Notes under the pieces: model-generated
The model's input: only the letters and a program-made list of their open reading frames with translations
Databases searched by the model: none
Told to the model about the DNA's origin: nothing
Position numbers and translations under genes: made by a program
Part shown: one piece after another, positions 34,590 through 45,081 of the stretch
Numbering within the stretch: the first letter of the stretch is position 1
Layout: each line of letters starts with the position of its first letter
Source of the DNA: Spiroplasma sp. TIUS-1
GTDB taxonomy: Bacteria > Bacillota_I > Bacilli_A > Mycoplasmatales > Mycoplasmataceae
NCBI RefSeq assembly: GCF_010365785.1
Contig: NZ_CP048387.1
Coordinates: forward strand, 682,001 to 746,000
Length of the DNA stretch: 64,000 nt
Direction of reading: 5' to 3'

Positions 34590-34817
34590 TTATTTTCCGT
34601 TTTTGAATCTATATGTGATTCGCCCAAGTGTTGGGTTGTATGGTGAAATTGCTACAGTTACTGTATCTCCGGGTAAAATGCGAATGTGATTCATACGGAT
34701 TTTACCAGACACTTGAGCTGAAATAACTATATTGTTTTCTAATTTCACTTTGAAAGCGGCGTTGGGTAATACCTCAACCACTTGACCACTGACTTCTAAA
34801 TAATCTTCTTTAGCCAT
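34590..34817 (-). CDS. infA: Translation initiation factor IF-1
   Basis: IF-1 is 75 residues with a single S1-type OB fold: [19 protein letters not shown], then [19 protein letters not shown] and a C-terminal GRITYRFK. It binds the A site during initiation. It begins directly after the map stop codon, and its ribosome binding site (GGAGG) lies inside the end of map, so coupling is likely. Confidence 0.97.
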   Translation of the reverse strand: MAKEDYLEVSGQVVEVLPNAAFKVKLENNIVISAQVSGKIRMNHIRILPGDTVTVAISPYNPTLGRITYRFKNGK

Positions 34818-35585
34818 CTAATCCTCCATTGGTTTTATGGTAGTCAAGATTTCATATCCTGACTCTGTTACAAGTATTGTGTGTTCAAAATGAGCTGTTG
34901 GTTCTTCATTTGCAGAAACAATAGTTCATCCATCTTTTAACATTTTTACTTTGCTAGTACCAATTTGTACCATCGGTTCAATACATATAGCCATACCCTC
35001 AATCAAACGAGCACCAGTATTTGGTGTTCCTTGATTTGGGACCATTGGATCTTCATGCATTGATTTACCTATACCGTGTCCTGAAAATTCAGTTGGTAAA
35101 TAATATCCTTGCTCAACAACGAAGTTTTCTATTGTTGATGATATATTACCTAATCTAACTCCTGGTGCTATCTGCTCGATTGCAAGGTATAGGGATTTTT
35201 CAGTAGTCTCTAACAACCTTTGGTGTTCAGGGTCTTTTGAATCACCGCAAATAATGCTGAATGCTGCATCGGCATGATAGCCTTTGTAAATGCATCCTGC
35301 ATCAATTGAAACAATATCTCCTTCGTTAATAATACGATCTGAAGGTATTGTGTGAATTAATTGTTGATTAATAGAAATACAAGTATACGCAGGAAATCCC
35401 ATGTAACCTTTAAAACTACTTTTACAATCATTCTCAGTAATAAATTCATAAAAGAATTTATCTAAATCTAAGCAATTAACTCCCGGCTTGATCATTTGTT
35501 GTAAATGATATAGAGCCGCGCCCAAGACTTTGCCAGCATGTCTCATTAATGCTGCTTGGTCTTTATTTTTTAATGTTATGTTCAT
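34818..35585 (-). CDS. map: Methionine aminopeptidase
   Basis: This 255-residue type I MetAP removes the initiator Met after deformylation. The metal ligands sit in SIDAGCIYKGYHADAAFS (two Asp), SGHGIGKSMHEDP (His), AICIEPMVQIG (Glu) and the C-terminal segment, which reads as TESGYEILT and supplies the last Glu. One TGA (34926) is Trp before TIVSANEEPTAHFEHT; the standard code would cut away that last stretch with its active-site residues. The start overlaps the adk stop by one base. Confidence 0.97.
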
Positions 35586-36220
35586 TAAAGTTTTAGTCCT
35601 TCAACAACAGCCTCATATAATTCTGTTGGAGTGACGTTTGTTACGTCAATTTCCACCATTTTATTATTATATATATTTATAAGTGGGGCTGTCAATGTGT
35701 TGTATTCTTCCAAACGAACTTTAATTTTATCTGGTGCATCATCAGGTCTTACAACTAATGAGGTTCCATCGTTATCACAAATGCCATTAACTTTTGGTTT
35801 AATATTGATTTTATGATAACTTTTTTTACATACAGGACAAATCATTCTATTACCTAAACGTTCAATTAAAACAGACTCATCACACACAAAGTGGATAACT
35901 TTGTCTAACTTAGTACCTTTAGATTCCAGTAATTTATCTAAACCTGCAGCTTGACCAACAGTTCTAGGAAATCCATCAAACAATAAATTATCTGATTTTT
36001 TTTCTAAAAACTTAGCAACCATACCAATTGTAATTTCATCTGGAACATATTTTCCAGCGTTAATATATTCAATTGCTTTTAGTCCTAATTCAGTTTTATT
36101 TGAGATTTCAGCTCTATAAAGATCTCCTGTAGATAATTGCGTAAATCCATTAAATTTAATCAACTTTTCTGAGGCTGTTCCTTTACCAGAACCTGGTGCA
36201 CCCAATAATAAAATGTTCAT
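35585..36220 (-). CDS. adk: Adenylate kinase
   Basis: This is 211 residues. The P-loop GAPGSGKGT lies at the N terminus, followed by FDGFPRTVGQAAGLD (NMP-binding region) and a long LID domain with a four-Cys type zinc knot beginning CPVCKKSYH and closing with CDNDGT (Cys-Cys-Cys-Asp). It interconverts ATP, ADP and AMP. GGAGA overlapping the secY stop selects the ATG at 36220 over upstream in-frame starts. Confidence 0.96.
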   Translation of the reverse strand: MNILLLGAPGSGKGTASEKLIKFNGFTQLSTGDLYRAEISNKTELGLKAIEYINAGKYVPDEITIGMVAKFLEKKSDNLLFDGFPRTVGQAAGLDKLLESKGTKLDKVIHFVCDESVLIERLGNRMICPVCKKSYHKINIKPKVNGICDNDGTSLVVRPDDAPDKIKVRLEEYNTLTAPLINIYNNKMVEIDVTNVTPTELYEAVVEGLKL

Positions 36221-36230
36221 ATGTTTTCTC

Positions 36231-37628
36231 CTATCAAATATGTGATGAATTTGAATCTCCAATCCCATTTTCAAACTTGTCTTGTTTCTTGTCAATGAAT
36301 GATTGTTGAATCAATCTACCTTTTACTTGCTGAGTTGTTTGTAAAGCAACAGAAATAATAATAATTAATCCTGTACCCCCTATCGCCAAGTTGGATGGCA
36401 AGTCGGTTAATTTTGCAATTACATATGGTAACGCAGCAATTGTAGCCAAGAAAAGTGCTCCATAACAACTTAACCTATTGATTGTACCACTCAAGAATTT
36501 TTGAGTATCTTTACCAGGATTAATACCAGGAATAAATGTTCCTGACTTATTAAAGTTATCTGCAATCTTTTCTGGATTGATTTGTACTTGCGAGTATAGG
36601 AATGTAAATAATATAACTGTTACAGAATATACTATTATTCCACCTCATGAAGAGAAAGATAAGAAGTTATCCGTGAAGTATACAAAACCACTACTTGGAT
36701 TTGAAATCTTAACAATCTCTGCAATTGTGATTGGGGTTGATATAATTGCCGAGGCAAAGATTACAGGTATAACTCCAGCATTATTTAATTTCAATGGGAG
36801 ATATGGCATATTTTCTTCACCCTCAACGAGACCTGAACCAGTTTGTTGGATTGGTATTTTTCTTTCTACTTCATTTGTAAAAGTAACAATAAATATAACA
36901 AATACAAATGCAACCATATATATTGCAAAATAAATTAGTCCTTCAAATAATACTGTCGCTTCATTTGAAGCATTTGTTCAAAAACCATATGTATCAATGA
37001 TGTTTTGAGGCATTCCCGAAACAATACCCACAAAAATTATTATTGATATACCGTTTCCAATTCCCTTGATTGTGATCTGGTCAGAGATTCATAACATTAA
37101 AAATGTTCCTGCCAGCATAATAAGTGGAATTAAGAAAAAGTAGAATGTGGCTCCACCAATTGTATCCATTTCTCATTTGGGTTCAATTAGATGATATTGT
37201 GACAATGTAAATATTGTTGCAATAGTTTGCATCAGAGCAAATGGAATTGTCAATACTTTCGTTAGGCGATCAATTTTTTTTCGACCCCTTTCTCCAGACT
37301 TAGATCAATTTGTAAGAATTGGAACTACATCTGTTGAAAGTAATTGAGTAATAATTGATGCAGTAATATAAGGTGATACCCCAAGGGCTAATATTGAGAA
37401 TTGATTTATACTTCCACCACCAAGTGTTGAAAGTAATTTAAAAAACTCAATGTTATTAGCCCCCTCCGTATAATCACTTGACAATGTAACACCAGGCACA
37501 GTAATAAGCATTGCAATTTTTACAAACAATAAAACAACTAAAGTGAAGATAATTCTCTTCACTAAGTCCTTATTTTTTATTGTAAATTTTGGTTTATCTT
37601 TTTTATTAACTTGGTCTGATTTTCTCAT
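36231..37628 (-). CDS. secY: Protein translocase subunit SecY
   Basis: This 465-residue channel subunit has ten transmembrane segments. The start region (VKRIIFTLVVLLFVKIAMLI), the plug/STxL region SQLSILALGVSPYI-type (here NQFSILALGVSPYITASI) and the cytoplasmic C5-C6 loops are present. Several TGA codons encode Trp, and the last codon before TAG is TGA-Trp (SSHIW). With SecA at 60892-63756 it exports lipoproteins and secreted proteins of this cell. It lies between rplO and adk, nine bases after rplO. Confidence 0.95.
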
Positions 37629-37636
37629 ATGCCACC

Positions 37637-38074
37637 TTAAATTAAGTCTACGCTACCTCCGGCAGCTTTAATTGCTTCCTCAGCGTGTTTTGATACCTTG
37701 TTAACTTTAACTACTAATTTTTTAGTTAATTCACCATTACCTAATATTTTAATTAAAACTCTTTTGTTTTTAATTACTTTTGCATTAAATAATGTTTCGT
37801 GATTAACTTCTGTTAATTTTAATTCTTGAAGTTTTTCAATATTAATAACAACATATTCTTTTTGAAAAATGTTTGTGAATCCAACTTTTGGTATTCTTCT
37901 GAATAAAGGAGTTTGACCCCCTTCAAATCCTGGTCTAACTCCTCCTCCACTACGTGAATTTTGTCCTTTGTGACCACGAGTAGAAGTTTTTCCTTTTCCT
38001 GAACCCATACCTCTACCAACTCTAGTAGTGTCTTTTTTTGAACCTTCAGTATATTTTAATTCATGTAATTTCAT
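37637..38074 (-). CDS. rplO: 50S ribosomal protein L15
   Basis: L15 is 145 residues with the hallmark glycine-rich basic N-terminal arm: [19 protein letters not shown], then [16 protein letters not shown]. It follows rpsE directly; the rpmD (L30) gene usually found between them is absent, as is general in mollicutes. Confidence 0.97.
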   Translation of the reverse strand: MKLHELKYTEGSKKDTTRVGRGMGSGKGKTSTRGHKGQNSRSGGGVRPGFEGGQTPLFRRIPKVGFTNIFQKEYVVINIEKLQELKLTEVNHETLFNAKVIKNKRVLIKILGNGELTKKLVVKVNKVSKHAEEAIKAAGGSVDLI

Positions 38075-38086
38075 ATTAAGACCCTC

Positions 38087-39487
38087 CTATTTTTTTGACA
38101 TTTCTTCAGAAATTGAACGCATGTAAATGATCAATTCTTTTTTAGTCATGTCTCTTAAGTTTGCTTTTTGTAATTTAGCAGATAGTTTATTTTCTATTGC
38201 CATTTTTCTAGTAGTGTTTGAATGTTTTTGTAAGTCACTTCTTTTTTCTTTAATAGATGCTGATCCATCTAGCTTAGATCTTTCATCAGCTGAAAGTTCT
38301 TTAACATTGATTTTTTTTGCAGCTTCAACTTTTTTTGCAGCTTCAGCAGCAGCTTTTTCTGCATTTTTCTTAGCTTCAGCTTCTTTTTTAGCAGCAGCTT
38401 TTGCCTTTTCAGCTTCAGCTTTTAGCTTTTCAGCTTCTTTTTTAGCAGCTTCTTTTGCCTTTACATCTGTTTCTGATTTAGCCTTTTCTTGAATTTTTTT
38501 AGCTTCAGCTAATTTTTTTTCAGCCTCTTTTTTAGATTCAGTTTCTTTTTTAGCAGCTTCTTTTGCCTTTGCTTCAGCTGCTTTCTTAGCTTCCATATCA
38601 GCAGCAGATGGAGATTGAGTTTTTGCAGCTAATTCTTCTGCATACTTTTTCTCCATTTCTTTTAAAAATTTACTTGCTTCTGATTGTTCAGCTTTAGTAA
38701 CTGTTTCAACTGGTTTTGGAGCGACAACTTTTTTAACTTCAACTGGCTTAGCAACTGGTTTTGGAGCTTCAGCTTTTTTAACTTCAACTGGCTTAGCAAC
38801 TGGCTTTGGAGCTTCAGCTTTTTTAACTTCAACTGGCTTAGCAACTGGCTTTGGAGCTGGTTTAATTCCTTGTCTTAGCATTAATATTTTTTCTGCTGTT
38901 AACATTTGGCTAAGACCATCAATTGTTGCTCTAATCATATTAATTGGCGTATTAGATCCTAATGATTTAACATAAACATCTCCAATACCAGCACATTCAA
39001 TAACCGCACGAGCTGGTCCCCCTGCAATTACCCCTTTTCCTTTAACGGCAGGTTTAATTAGCACGCGACCTGAACCAAAATGTCCAATGATTTCATGAGG
39101 AACTGTTGTTCCAACAATTGAAACCTCTACTAATGATTTTCTTGCGTTTTTGATAGCTTTTTTAATTGCATCAGGTACTTCGTTTGCTTTTCCAGTACCC
39201 AATCCAACATTACCTTTTTTATCACCAATAACTACAACAGCTCCGAAACGGAATCTTCTTCCACCTTTAGTAACTTTTGTAACACGGTTAATTGCAACAA
39301 CTTTTTCTGTGTAAGGATTTTCTTCTCTTTCACGTTTGAAACCTTTGTTACCATCACGTTTTTTATTATTATTAAATGATCTTTTGTTATCTGAAGAAGT
39401 GTTATTAGATGAGTTTGTGTTATTAGATTTTAATACTGCATTAGGTGCAATATTAGCTATTTTATTTGCTTGTGTAATTTCTGCCAT
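38087..39487 (-). CDS. rpsE: 30S ribosomal protein S5 with 250-residue C-terminal extension
   Basis: S5 is usually 165-220 residues; this one is 466. Residues 1-55 are an Asn/Ser-rich basic leader. The S5 core is residues 58-208 ([21 protein letters not shown], the [13 protein letters not shown] motif, [17 protein letters not shown]). Residues 209-260 are three copies of a 15-residue [15 protein letters not shown] unit. Residues 275-392 are a Lys/Ala/Glu-rich region with strong coiled-coil or single-helix character. Residues 393-466 are less repetitive and end in [19 protein letters not shown]. No TGA and no stop interrupts the extension, and rplO follows 12 bases later, so it is a genuine part of the product. 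Its function is unknown. Confidence 0.96.
   Translation of the reverse strand: MAEITQANKIANIAPNAVLKSNNTNSSNNTSSDNKRSFNNNKKRDGNKGFKREREENPYTEKVVAINRVTKVTKGGRRFRFGAVVVIGDKKGNVGLGTGKANEVPDAIKKAIKNARKSLVEVSIVGTTVPHEIIGHFGSGRVLIKPAVKGKGVIAGGPARAVIECAGIGDVYVKSLGSNTPINMIRATIDGLSQMLTAEKILMLRQGIKPAPKPVAKPVEVKKAEAPKPVAKPVEVKKAEAPKPVAKPVEVKKVVAPKPVETVTKAEQSEASKFLKEMEKKYAEELAAKTQSPSAADMEAKKAAEAKAKEAAKKETESKKEAEKKLAEAKKIQEKAKSETDVKAKEAAKKEAEKLKAEAEKAKAAAKKEAEAKKNAEKAAAEAAKKVEAAKKINVKELSADERSKLDGSASIKEKRSDLQKHSNTTRKMAIENKLSAKLQKANLRDMTKKELIIYMRSISEEMSKK
38312..38665 (-). other. Coiled-coil-like Lys/Ala/Glu region in S5 tail
   Basis: Residues 275-392 of S5 repeat [21 protein letters not shown] phases with almost no hydrophobic core other than Ala and Leu. 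This composition favours a long single alpha-helix or a two-stranded coiled coil extending from the ribosome. Confidence 0.65.
38708..38863 (-). repeat. rpsE: Tandem repeat in rpsE (15-residue unit, three copies)
   Basis: A 45-base unit encoding [15 protein letters not shown] is repeated three times with small changes (the last copy reads VVAP), followed by the helical region. Near-identical DNA copies indicate recent unit gain or loss by slippage or recombination. Confidence 0.9.
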
Positions 39488-39496
39488 GCGTACCTC

Positions 39497-39847
39497 TTAA
39501 AATTTAATTCCTTCTTCTCTAACAGCTTCGGCAAATGCCTTAACTTTACCATGGAAAATATATCCACCACGGTCAAATACTACTTCTACTATTTTTTTAG
39601 CTTTCGCTTTTTTTGCTATATCTTTTGCAACAGCTTTAGCTGCTTCAATATTACATCCGTTTTTTAATCCCATTTTGATTGATGATGCACTCACTAAAGT
39701 AACACCATTTAAATCATCAATAATTTGTGCATAAAAGAATGAGTTTGATTTAAATACATTAAGTCTTGGTTTTGTTTTTGATCCACTAACTTTTGAACGA
39801 ACACGAAAGTGTCTTCTTTTTCTAGCTTCTGCTTTTGAATATTTCAT
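39497..39847 (-). CDS. rplR: 50S ribosomal protein L18
   Basis: L18 is 116 residues. The start [19 protein letters not shown] and the end [26 protein letters not shown] match the 5S-rRNA-binding family. Normal length, located between rplF and rpsE. Confidence 0.97.
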   Translation of the reverse strand: MKYSKAEARKRRHFRVRSKVSGSKTKPRLNVFKSNSFFYAQIIDDLNGVTLVSASSIKMGLKNGCNIEAAKAVAKDIAKKAKAKKIVEVVFDRGGYIFHGKVKAFAEAVREEGIKF

Positions 39848-39870
39848 TTTATCTCCAACTTATCAACTGA

Positions 39871-40413
39871 CTATTTACCAGCTGATTTTCCTTCTTTTCT
39901 GATGATTTTTTCATCACTGTACTTAATACCTTTACCTTTATATGGTTCTGGTTTTCTGTAAGCTCTAATTTCTGCACAAACTTGTCCAACTAATTGTTTA
40001 TCAATTCCTGAAACGATAATTTTAATTGGTTTTGGGATTTCTACTGTAACACCTTTTGGTATTTGATATGCAATTGGGTGTGAGTAACCTAATGATAAGT
40101 TTATTTTATCACCTGCTAAAGCAGCACGATAACCAACCCCAACAATGTCAAGTTCAACTTTGTAACCAACACTTACACCAATCAACATTCCTGATAATAG
40201 TGAATTTGTTGTTCCGTGTAATTGCTTAGTATGTTTGATCTCATTTGTACGTTTTGTAACTAATCCATCTTCTTCTAAAGAGATCGCTATTAGTGGTGAG
40301 AATGATTGTCTCAACTCTCCTTTTAAACCTTTGATTATAACTGTGTTATTTTCATCAAATTTTACTTCAACTCCAGCCGGAATTTTTAGAACTCTATTTC
40401 CTATACGTGACAT
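39871..40413 (-). CDS. rplF: 50S ribosomal protein L6
   Basis: L6 is 180 residues: [17 protein letters not shown] at the start, [18 protein letters not shown], and the C-terminal [16 protein letters not shown] motif that contacts the sarcin-ricin loop region. Normal length and place after rpsH. Confidence 0.97.
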   Translation of the reverse strand: MSRIGNRVLKIPAGVEVKFDENNTVIIKGLKGELRQSFSPLIAISLEEDGLVTKRTNEIKHTKQLHGTTNSLLSGMLIGVSVGYKVELDIVGVGYRAALAGDKINLSLGYSHPIAYQIPKGVTVEIPKPIKIIVSGIDKQLVGQVCAEIRAYRKPEPYKGKGIKYSDEKIIRKEGKSAGK

Positions 40414-40426
40414 ATGTTCCTCCTAC

Positions 40427-40816
40427 TTATCAGATGAAAGCTAACACTTCACCACCTACGTTAGTAGTGCGCGCAACTTTATCTGTAATAATTCCTTTTG
40501 ATGTTGATATGATTGCTATTCCTAATCCGTTAAGTACTTGTGGTATTTCACTTGCATTTGAATAAACTCTAAGTCCTGGTTTTGAAATTCTTTTCAATCC
40601 ACGTATTACTCTTTGTTTTTCAACATATTTTAAAGTTATTGTTATATCTTTTTTATAGTCTGTTCCGATTTTGAAGTCTTCAATGAATCCTTCAGCTTTT
40701 AGAATTTTTGCGATATCTTGTTTCATTTTTGATCCTGGTATTAATACTGTTGGATGAAAACGTTGATTTGCATTTCTAATTCTAGTAAGCATATCTGCAA
40801 TTACGTCTGTTGTCAT
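40427..40816 (-). CDS. rpsH: 30S ribosomal protein S8
   Basis: S8 is 129 residues, starting [17 protein letters not shown]. The C-terminal Trp that ends the family consensus (GGEVLAxIW) is encoded by TGA immediately before the TAA stop, a direct sign of code 4. [10 protein letters not shown] and the [14 protein letters not shown] motif are intact. Confidence 0.97.
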
Positions 40817-40836
40817 ATTTTAGTTTTCTCCTTGTA

Positions 40837-41022
40837 TTATCATGATGCTTTAGTTACTCCAGGAATTTGTCCTTTGTAGGCTAATTCTCTGAAGCAAATA
40901 CGGCATAAATTGAATCTTTTTAATACTGAATGTGGTCTACCGCAATTTCCACAACGTGTATAATTTCTAACTTTAAATTTTTGGTGTGATGCTTGTTTTA
41001 CTTTTAATGCTTTTCTTGCCAT
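40837..41022 (-). CDS. rpsZ: 30S ribosomal protein S14, zinc form
   Basis: This 61-residue type Z S14 has CGNC and CRIC pairs ([10 protein letters not shown] and [11 protein letters not shown]) forming a zinc ribbon. The final Trp of the family (KASW) is TGA before TAA. It lies between rplE and rpsH. The non-zinc paralogue is not seen in this window. Confidence 0.97.
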
Positions 41023-41032
41023 CTTTTACCTC

Positions 41033-41581
41033 TTACTTAGCGAATGGCATACCCATTTGTTTTAACAATGAGAATGATTCGTCCTTATTTTTTGCTGTTG
41101 TTACGAATGTTACATCCATACCACGGATTTTTTTTACTTTGTCATAATCTATTTCTGGGAAAATAATTTGTTCTTTAATTCCCATTGTATAGTTACCTTG
41201 CTTATCAAAACCTCTATTTGACACACCTTTAAAGTCACGAACACGTGGCAGTGCTACATTAGTTAGTTTTGACATAAAGTCATACATTTTTTTACCACGT
41301 AAAGTAACTTTTACACCAATAGGCATACCTTCACGTAGTTTAAATACAGCTATTGATTTTTTTGCTTTAGTAACAAGTGGTTTTTGACCTGTTATTTGTT
41401 GCATTTCAACAGCAGCATCATCGATTCTTTTTGAATCTTGTACAGCATCACCAATACCCATGTTAAGAACAATTTTTGTTAACTTAGGAACTTCCATAAT
41501 TGATGTGTATTTGAATTCCTTCATTAATGAAGGAACAATTTTTTCTTTATATAAAGTTTCTAATGCACTTTTATTTGTCAT
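41033..41581 (-). CDS. rplE: 50S ribosomal protein L5
   Basis: L5 is 182 residues with [54 protein letters not shown] and the end [22 protein letters not shown]. It binds 5S rRNA and the P-site tRNA elbow. Normal length; rplX lies 14 bases upstream in the transcript. Confidence 0.97.
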   Translation of the reverse strand: MTNKSALETLYKEKIVPSLMKEFKYTSIMEVPKLTKIVLNMGIGDAVQDSKRIDDAAVEMQQITGQKPLVTKAKKSIAVFKLREGMPIGVKVTLRGKKMYDFMSKLTNVALPRVRDFKGVSNRGFDKQGNYTMGIKEQIIFPEIDYDKVKKIRGMDVTFVTTAKNKDESFSLLKQMGMPFAK

Positions 41582-41595
41582 AAATTAATTCCTCC

Positions 41596-41910
41596 TTATT
41601 TTAATGAATTACCTGTTTTTTTTGCTATTCTAGTTTTCTTAGAACCAGCGATTTTATACCCTACTTTTGTAATTGAAGATTTATTTTTTGGATCTATTAA
41701 AGCTATATTTGAAATATCAACTGAAATATCAATTTGAATTATTCCACCTTCTTTACCATCTTGCGTTGGTTTTTGGTGCTTAACACCTGTAATACCATTA
41801 ACATACACTCTTGATTTATCTTTAGAAAATTTTGTAATAGGACCTTGTTCACCTTTGTGTGAACCTGCAATTACTTTAACTACGTCTCCGACTTTTAATT
41901 TAAGTTTCAT
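41596..41910 (-). CDS. rplX: 50S ribosomal protein L24
   Basis: L24 is 104 residues with the KOW motif GDVVKVIAGSHKGEQGPITKF near the N terminus, KHQKPTQDGKEGGI in the middle and a basic end. It starts assembly of the large subunit near the 5' end of 23S rRNA. Confidence 0.96.
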   Translation of the reverse strand: MKLKLKVGDVVKVIAGSHKGEQGPITKFSKDKSRVYVNGITGVKHQKPTQDGKEGGIIQIDISVDISNIALIDPKNKSSITKVGYKIAGSKKTRIAKKTGNSLK

Positions 41911-41922
41911 ATTAATTTCCTC

Positions 41923-42291
41923 TTAAAGTACTTCAGGAGCTAATGAAGCGATTTTTGAAAAACCAGCATCTTTAACTTCTCTAGCAATCGGACCAAAGAT
42001 ACGAGTACCTCTTGGTGACTTATCATCTTTTATAATTACAGCTGCATTTTCTGAAAATTTGATATATGTACCATCTTCTCTTCTAACTCCACGAATTGAT
42101 CTAACAATAACCGCTTTGACAACTTGTCCTTTTTTTACAGTTCCACCAGGTGCTGCCTGTTTAACAGTTGCAACAATGATGTCTCCGATATTTGTAAATT
42201 TTCTAACACTTCCACCTAAATTTCTAATAACTAAAATTTCTTTAGCCCCTGAATTATCAGCGACTTTTAATCTTGATTCTGTTTGTAACAT
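41923..42291 (-). CDS. rplN: 50S ribosomal protein L14
   Basis: L14 is 122 residues: [19 protein letters not shown], then [29 protein letters not shown] and [28 protein letters not shown]. Normal length. The gene starts two bases before rpsQ ends its spacing, i.e. nearly abutting rpsQ. Confidence 0.97.
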   Translation of the reverse strand: MLQTESRLKVADNSGAKEILVIRNLGGSVRKFTNIGDIIVATVKQAAPGGTVKKGQVVKAVIVRSIRGVRREDGTYIKFSENAAVIIKDDKSPRGTRIFGPIAREVKDAGFSKIASLAPEVL

Positions 42292-42292
42292 A

Positions 42293-42553
42293 TTAAATTA
42301 ATGATTTCTCAACTACTCTAATTAATCTGAAATTTTTAGTTTTACTTAGTGGTCTAGTTTCCATAATTTCAACTTTATCACCAATCTTGGCAATACCTTT
42401 TTCATCGTGGGCTTTGTATTTTTTTGAGTGTTTGTAACGTTTTTTGTATGTTGGGTGTGTTTTATAAGTTTCAACTTCTACAGTAATAGTTTTGTCCATT
42501 TTATCTGACACAACTTTACCAGTAAAAGTTCTTCTTAGTGAATCTCTTTCCAT
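42293..42553 (-). CDS. rpsQ: 30S ribosomal protein S17
   Basis: S17 is 86 residues with an OB fold: [21 protein letters not shown], then the [16 protein letters not shown] loop and [25 protein letters not shown]. Located between rpmC and rplN as usual. Confidence 0.97.
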   Translation of the reverse strand: MERDSLRRTFTGKVVSDKMDKTITVEVETYKTHPTYKKRYKHSKKYKAHDEKGIAKIGDKVEIMETRPLSKTKNFRLIRVVEKSLI

Positions 42554-42567
42554 ATTTACTCTAATCC

Positions 42568-43488
42568 TTATTTTTTATTTTTAGATTTTTCATTTTCTTG
42601 CAATTCTTTATCTAGTAGGTTTTTGTTTGACCCAAAAACATAAGTTTTTGCATCCTTTGGTTTTTTAGGCAGATCAACGTTTATTGCTTTGAAGTTATCT
42701 TCAATTTGAATATCCATTTCACTTATTTTTAAAGGTGTTTTTGTTTCTTTAACACCTGCCGATTTTGTTTCGGTTTTTTTTGCAGCAGACTTAACTTCAG
42801 CTTTTTTTGCTACAGGTTTTGCAGCAGACTTAACTTCAGCTTTTTTTGCCACAGGCTTTGCAGCAGACTTAACTTCAACTTTTTTTGCTGCAGGTTTTGC
42901 AGCAGACTTAACTTCAGCTTTTTTTGCCACAGGCTTTGCAGCAGACTTAACTTCAGCTTTTTTTGCCACAGGCTTTGCAGCAGACTTAACTTCAGCTTTT
43001 TTTGCTGCAGGTTTTGCAGCAGACTTAACTTCAGCTTTTTTTTCTACTGGCTTCGCAGCAACTTTAACTTTTTGTTCTGTAGCTGTTGGAACTTCCATTC
43101 CTGCTCCAGCCATCATAGCTGCAGTAAAGTCATCAACATTTCCAGTTGAACTCATACCCATTTGATCTTGTTGCATTTGTTGTACTTGTTCAATTTGTTT
43201 TTTTCTAACTGCCTGACCTTCTTTGTCAGCAGCTTTAACGGCTTTGCTATAGTTTGTTTTAACAGGCTTAATTTTTTTAACTTCACCAGCTTTCATTCTT
43301 TCTGAAATTAATAATTCAATTCTAGCAATGTCTTTTTTTAATACTTTTAATTTATGAGTTTGCTCTAAACTACCTACTGCGGCTTGAAATTTTAAAGCAA
43401 ATAATTCTGCTCTTTTTTCTTCGCTTAGTTTCATTAGGTCAGATGTAGATTTTGCTCTAAGTTCTAACATAAAGTCTTGATTAGTCAT
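42568..43488 (-). CDS. rpmC: 50S ribosomal protein L29 with 230-residue repeat-rich extension
   Basis: L29 is normally 60-70 residues; here it is 306. The L29 core occupies residues 1-70 ([20 protein letters not shown], then [27 protein letters not shown]). A linker (71-140) is Gln/Met-rich. Residues 142-245 are about seven to eight copies of a 13-residue [13 protein letters not shown] unit. The last 60 residues ([20 protein letters not shown], then [16 protein letters not shown]) are non-repetitive and acidic-to-mixed. L29 lies at the polypeptide exit, next to the binding sites of SRP and trigger factor, so the tail would hang near the nascent chain. No TGA interrupts it. rpsQ follows 14 bases later. 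Confidence 0.95.
   Translation of the reverse strand: MTNQDFMLELRAKSTSDLMKLSEEKRAELFALKFQAAVGSLEQTHKLKVLKKDIARIELLISERMKAGEVKKIKPVKTNYSKAVKAADKEGQAVRKKQIEQVQQMQQDQMGMSSTGNVDDFTAAMMAGAGMEVPTATEQKVKVAAKPVEKKAEVKSAAKPAAKKAEVKSAAKPVAKKAEVKSAAKPVAKKAEVKSAAKPAAKKVEVKSAAKPVAKKAEVKSAAKPVAKKAEVKSAAKKTETKSAGVKETKTPLKISEMDIQIEDNFKAINVDLPKKPKDAKTYVFGSNKNLLDKELQENEKSKNKK
42754..43065 (-). repeat. rpmC: Tandem repeat in rpmC (39-base, 13-residue unit)
   Basis: Seven to eight copies of a 39-base unit encode [13 protein letters not shown] with small variations (V/A at one position, AEV or VEV). The final unit degenerates to [13 protein letters not shown]. The copies are nearly identical at DNA level, which points to recent expansion. 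Confidence 0.92.
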
Positions 43489-43901
43489 TATTCTTCACCT
43501 CTCTTAACTATTTTGCATCTCACAGGAAGTTTATGCATAGCAAGTCTCAATGCTTCATGAGCAACTTCTTCACTCACTCCACCAATTTCAAACATTATTT
43601 GTCCTTGTTTCACTACTGCCACTCATTCTTCAGGAGATCCTTTACCAGATCCCATTCGAACTTCCAGAGGTTTTTTAGTAATTGCCATATGTGGGAAAAT
43701 TCTAATTCAAACTTTACCAAAACGTTTCATATATCTTGTCATAGCAATACGTGAAGCTTCAATTTGTCTTGAAGTTATTCAATCTCCATCCAATGACATC
43801 AATCCGTATTCTCCGAATGCTACAAATTTTCCACCTTTAGCTTTACCTTCATAACTTACTCTATGAGGTCTACGGTATTTAACTCTTTTAGGCATTAACA
43901 T
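43488..43901 (-). CDS. rplP: 50S ribosomal protein L16
   Basis: L16 is 137 residues, starting [44 protein letters not shown] has Trp encoded by TGA, as does [29 protein letters not shown] is intact. The last base pairs overlap the start of rpmC (ATG within TAA context at 43486-43490). AGGT precedes the start. Confidence 0.96.
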
Positions 43902-43903
43902 AA

Positions 43904-44710
43904 CTATTTACCTCCCTTTACAGCATTTGCAGTTGGTGCTGCAGATCTGTTATTGTTTGGTTTGTTATTTGGACGGCGATTACCATCTCTTGGTCCACGA
44001 TTTTCTCTTGGTGGATAAGGTTTTGATGACGCTGGTTTTTCAGTAATAAATAGATTTTTATTTCTATTATTTTTATCTAAAATTTCACCATGGTTAATTC
44101 AAACTTTAACACCGATTTGACCATAAACTGTCATTGCTTCATATAGAGCATAATCAATATCAGCACGTAGTGTTGATAATGGAACAGAACCTTCTAGATA
44201 CCCTTCAGTTCTGGCCATTTCAACTCCACCTAAACGTCCTGATACAGAAGTTTTAATTCCTTTTGCTCCGGCCTTAAGTGCTTTTCTAATAGCTAATTTT
44301 TGTACAGTTCTAAATGATGCACGGTTTGTAATTTGTTCACCAATAAATGCTGCCACTAAAGCTGCATTGATATCTGGATTTTTTATTTCTATTACATTGA
44401 TCTTGATTTTTGCATTTTTGTTTTTAATTGTCATTTGAATTCTTTTAACAAGAGCAGGAATATTTTTTCCTTCTTGTCCAAGAACAACTGCTGGTCTTGC
44501 TGTATGAATAAATAAAATAATTTCTTTTTTAGTTCTTTCTATTTCAATTTTAGAAACTGCTGAGTTTTTAAAATCTGCTAATAGAGTTTTTCTTATCTTA
44601 ATATCTTCGTGTAATCATTTTACATATTCGTCTTTTTCAGCATATCAACGGTCTTCTCAACCACGGATAATACCAACACGAAGAACATTAGGCGATACTT
44701 TTTGTCCCAT
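43904..44710 (-). CDS. rpsC: 30S ribosomal protein S3 with short disordered tail
   Basis: S3 is 268 residues, about 40-50 longer than the family core. [22 protein letters not shown] opens it, the KH domain with [11 protein letters not shown] is present, and [28 protein letters not shown] and [18 protein letters not shown] follow. From residue about 225 a Pro/Arg/Asn-rich tail begins ([22 protein letters not shown]). Several Trp are TGA. Confidence 0.96.
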
Positions 44711-44723
44711 TTAATCTATTCTC

Positions 44724-45065
44724 CTATTTCTTAAATTCATCACTTACAACAATTGTTATATGACTTGTACGTTTTAAAATTTCAAATGCTTTACCGTGAT
44801 CTTTTGGTCTGAATCTTTTTAGAGTCGGACCTTCGTTTACTAATATTGTTTTTACAAATAATTTGTCTGCTTCGGCACCATCATTATTAACTGCATTAGC
44901 TATTGCTGAGTTTAATAATTTAAGTACTGGTTCAGATGACCTTTTATCTGTATTGTTTAATACAGCTATTGCTTCATCAATTTTTTTGCCTCTAATAGCA
45001 TCTGCTACTAATCTAACTTTTCTAGGTGAGGTTCTTAGCATAGATAGCTTTGCGCTTGTTTCCAT
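44724..45065 (-). CDS. rplV: 50S ribosomal protein L22
   Basis: L22 is 113 residues: [23 protein letters not shown] at the start and the tunnel-lining hairpin region ending [24 protein letters not shown]. Unlike S5 and L29 it has no extension here; mollicute L22 is extended in some lineages. Confidence 0.96.
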   Translation of the reverse strand: METSAKLSMLRTSPRKVRLVADAIRGKKIDEAIAVLNNTDKRSSEPVLKLLNSAIANAVNNDGAEADKLFVKTILVNEGPTLKRFRPKDHGKAFEILKRTSHITIVVSDEFKK

Positions 45066-45081
45066 ATTTTATTCCCTCTCC

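Noticed and set aside
38075-38086. Search for rpmD (L30) between rpsE and rplO
   Set aside because: Only 12 bases separate the two genes, so L30 is absent, as is usual in mollicutes.
38127-38878. Plus-strand frames opposite the rpsE tail (Phe/Ala/Ser-rich)
   Set aside because: They are the complement of Lys/Ala/Glu repeat codons in S5 and have no start signals.
42754-43065. Regular 39-base repeat, considered as a CRISPR or intergenic repeat array
   Set aside because: It stays in frame inside rpmC, has no unique spacers, and encodes a clear amino-acid repeat.
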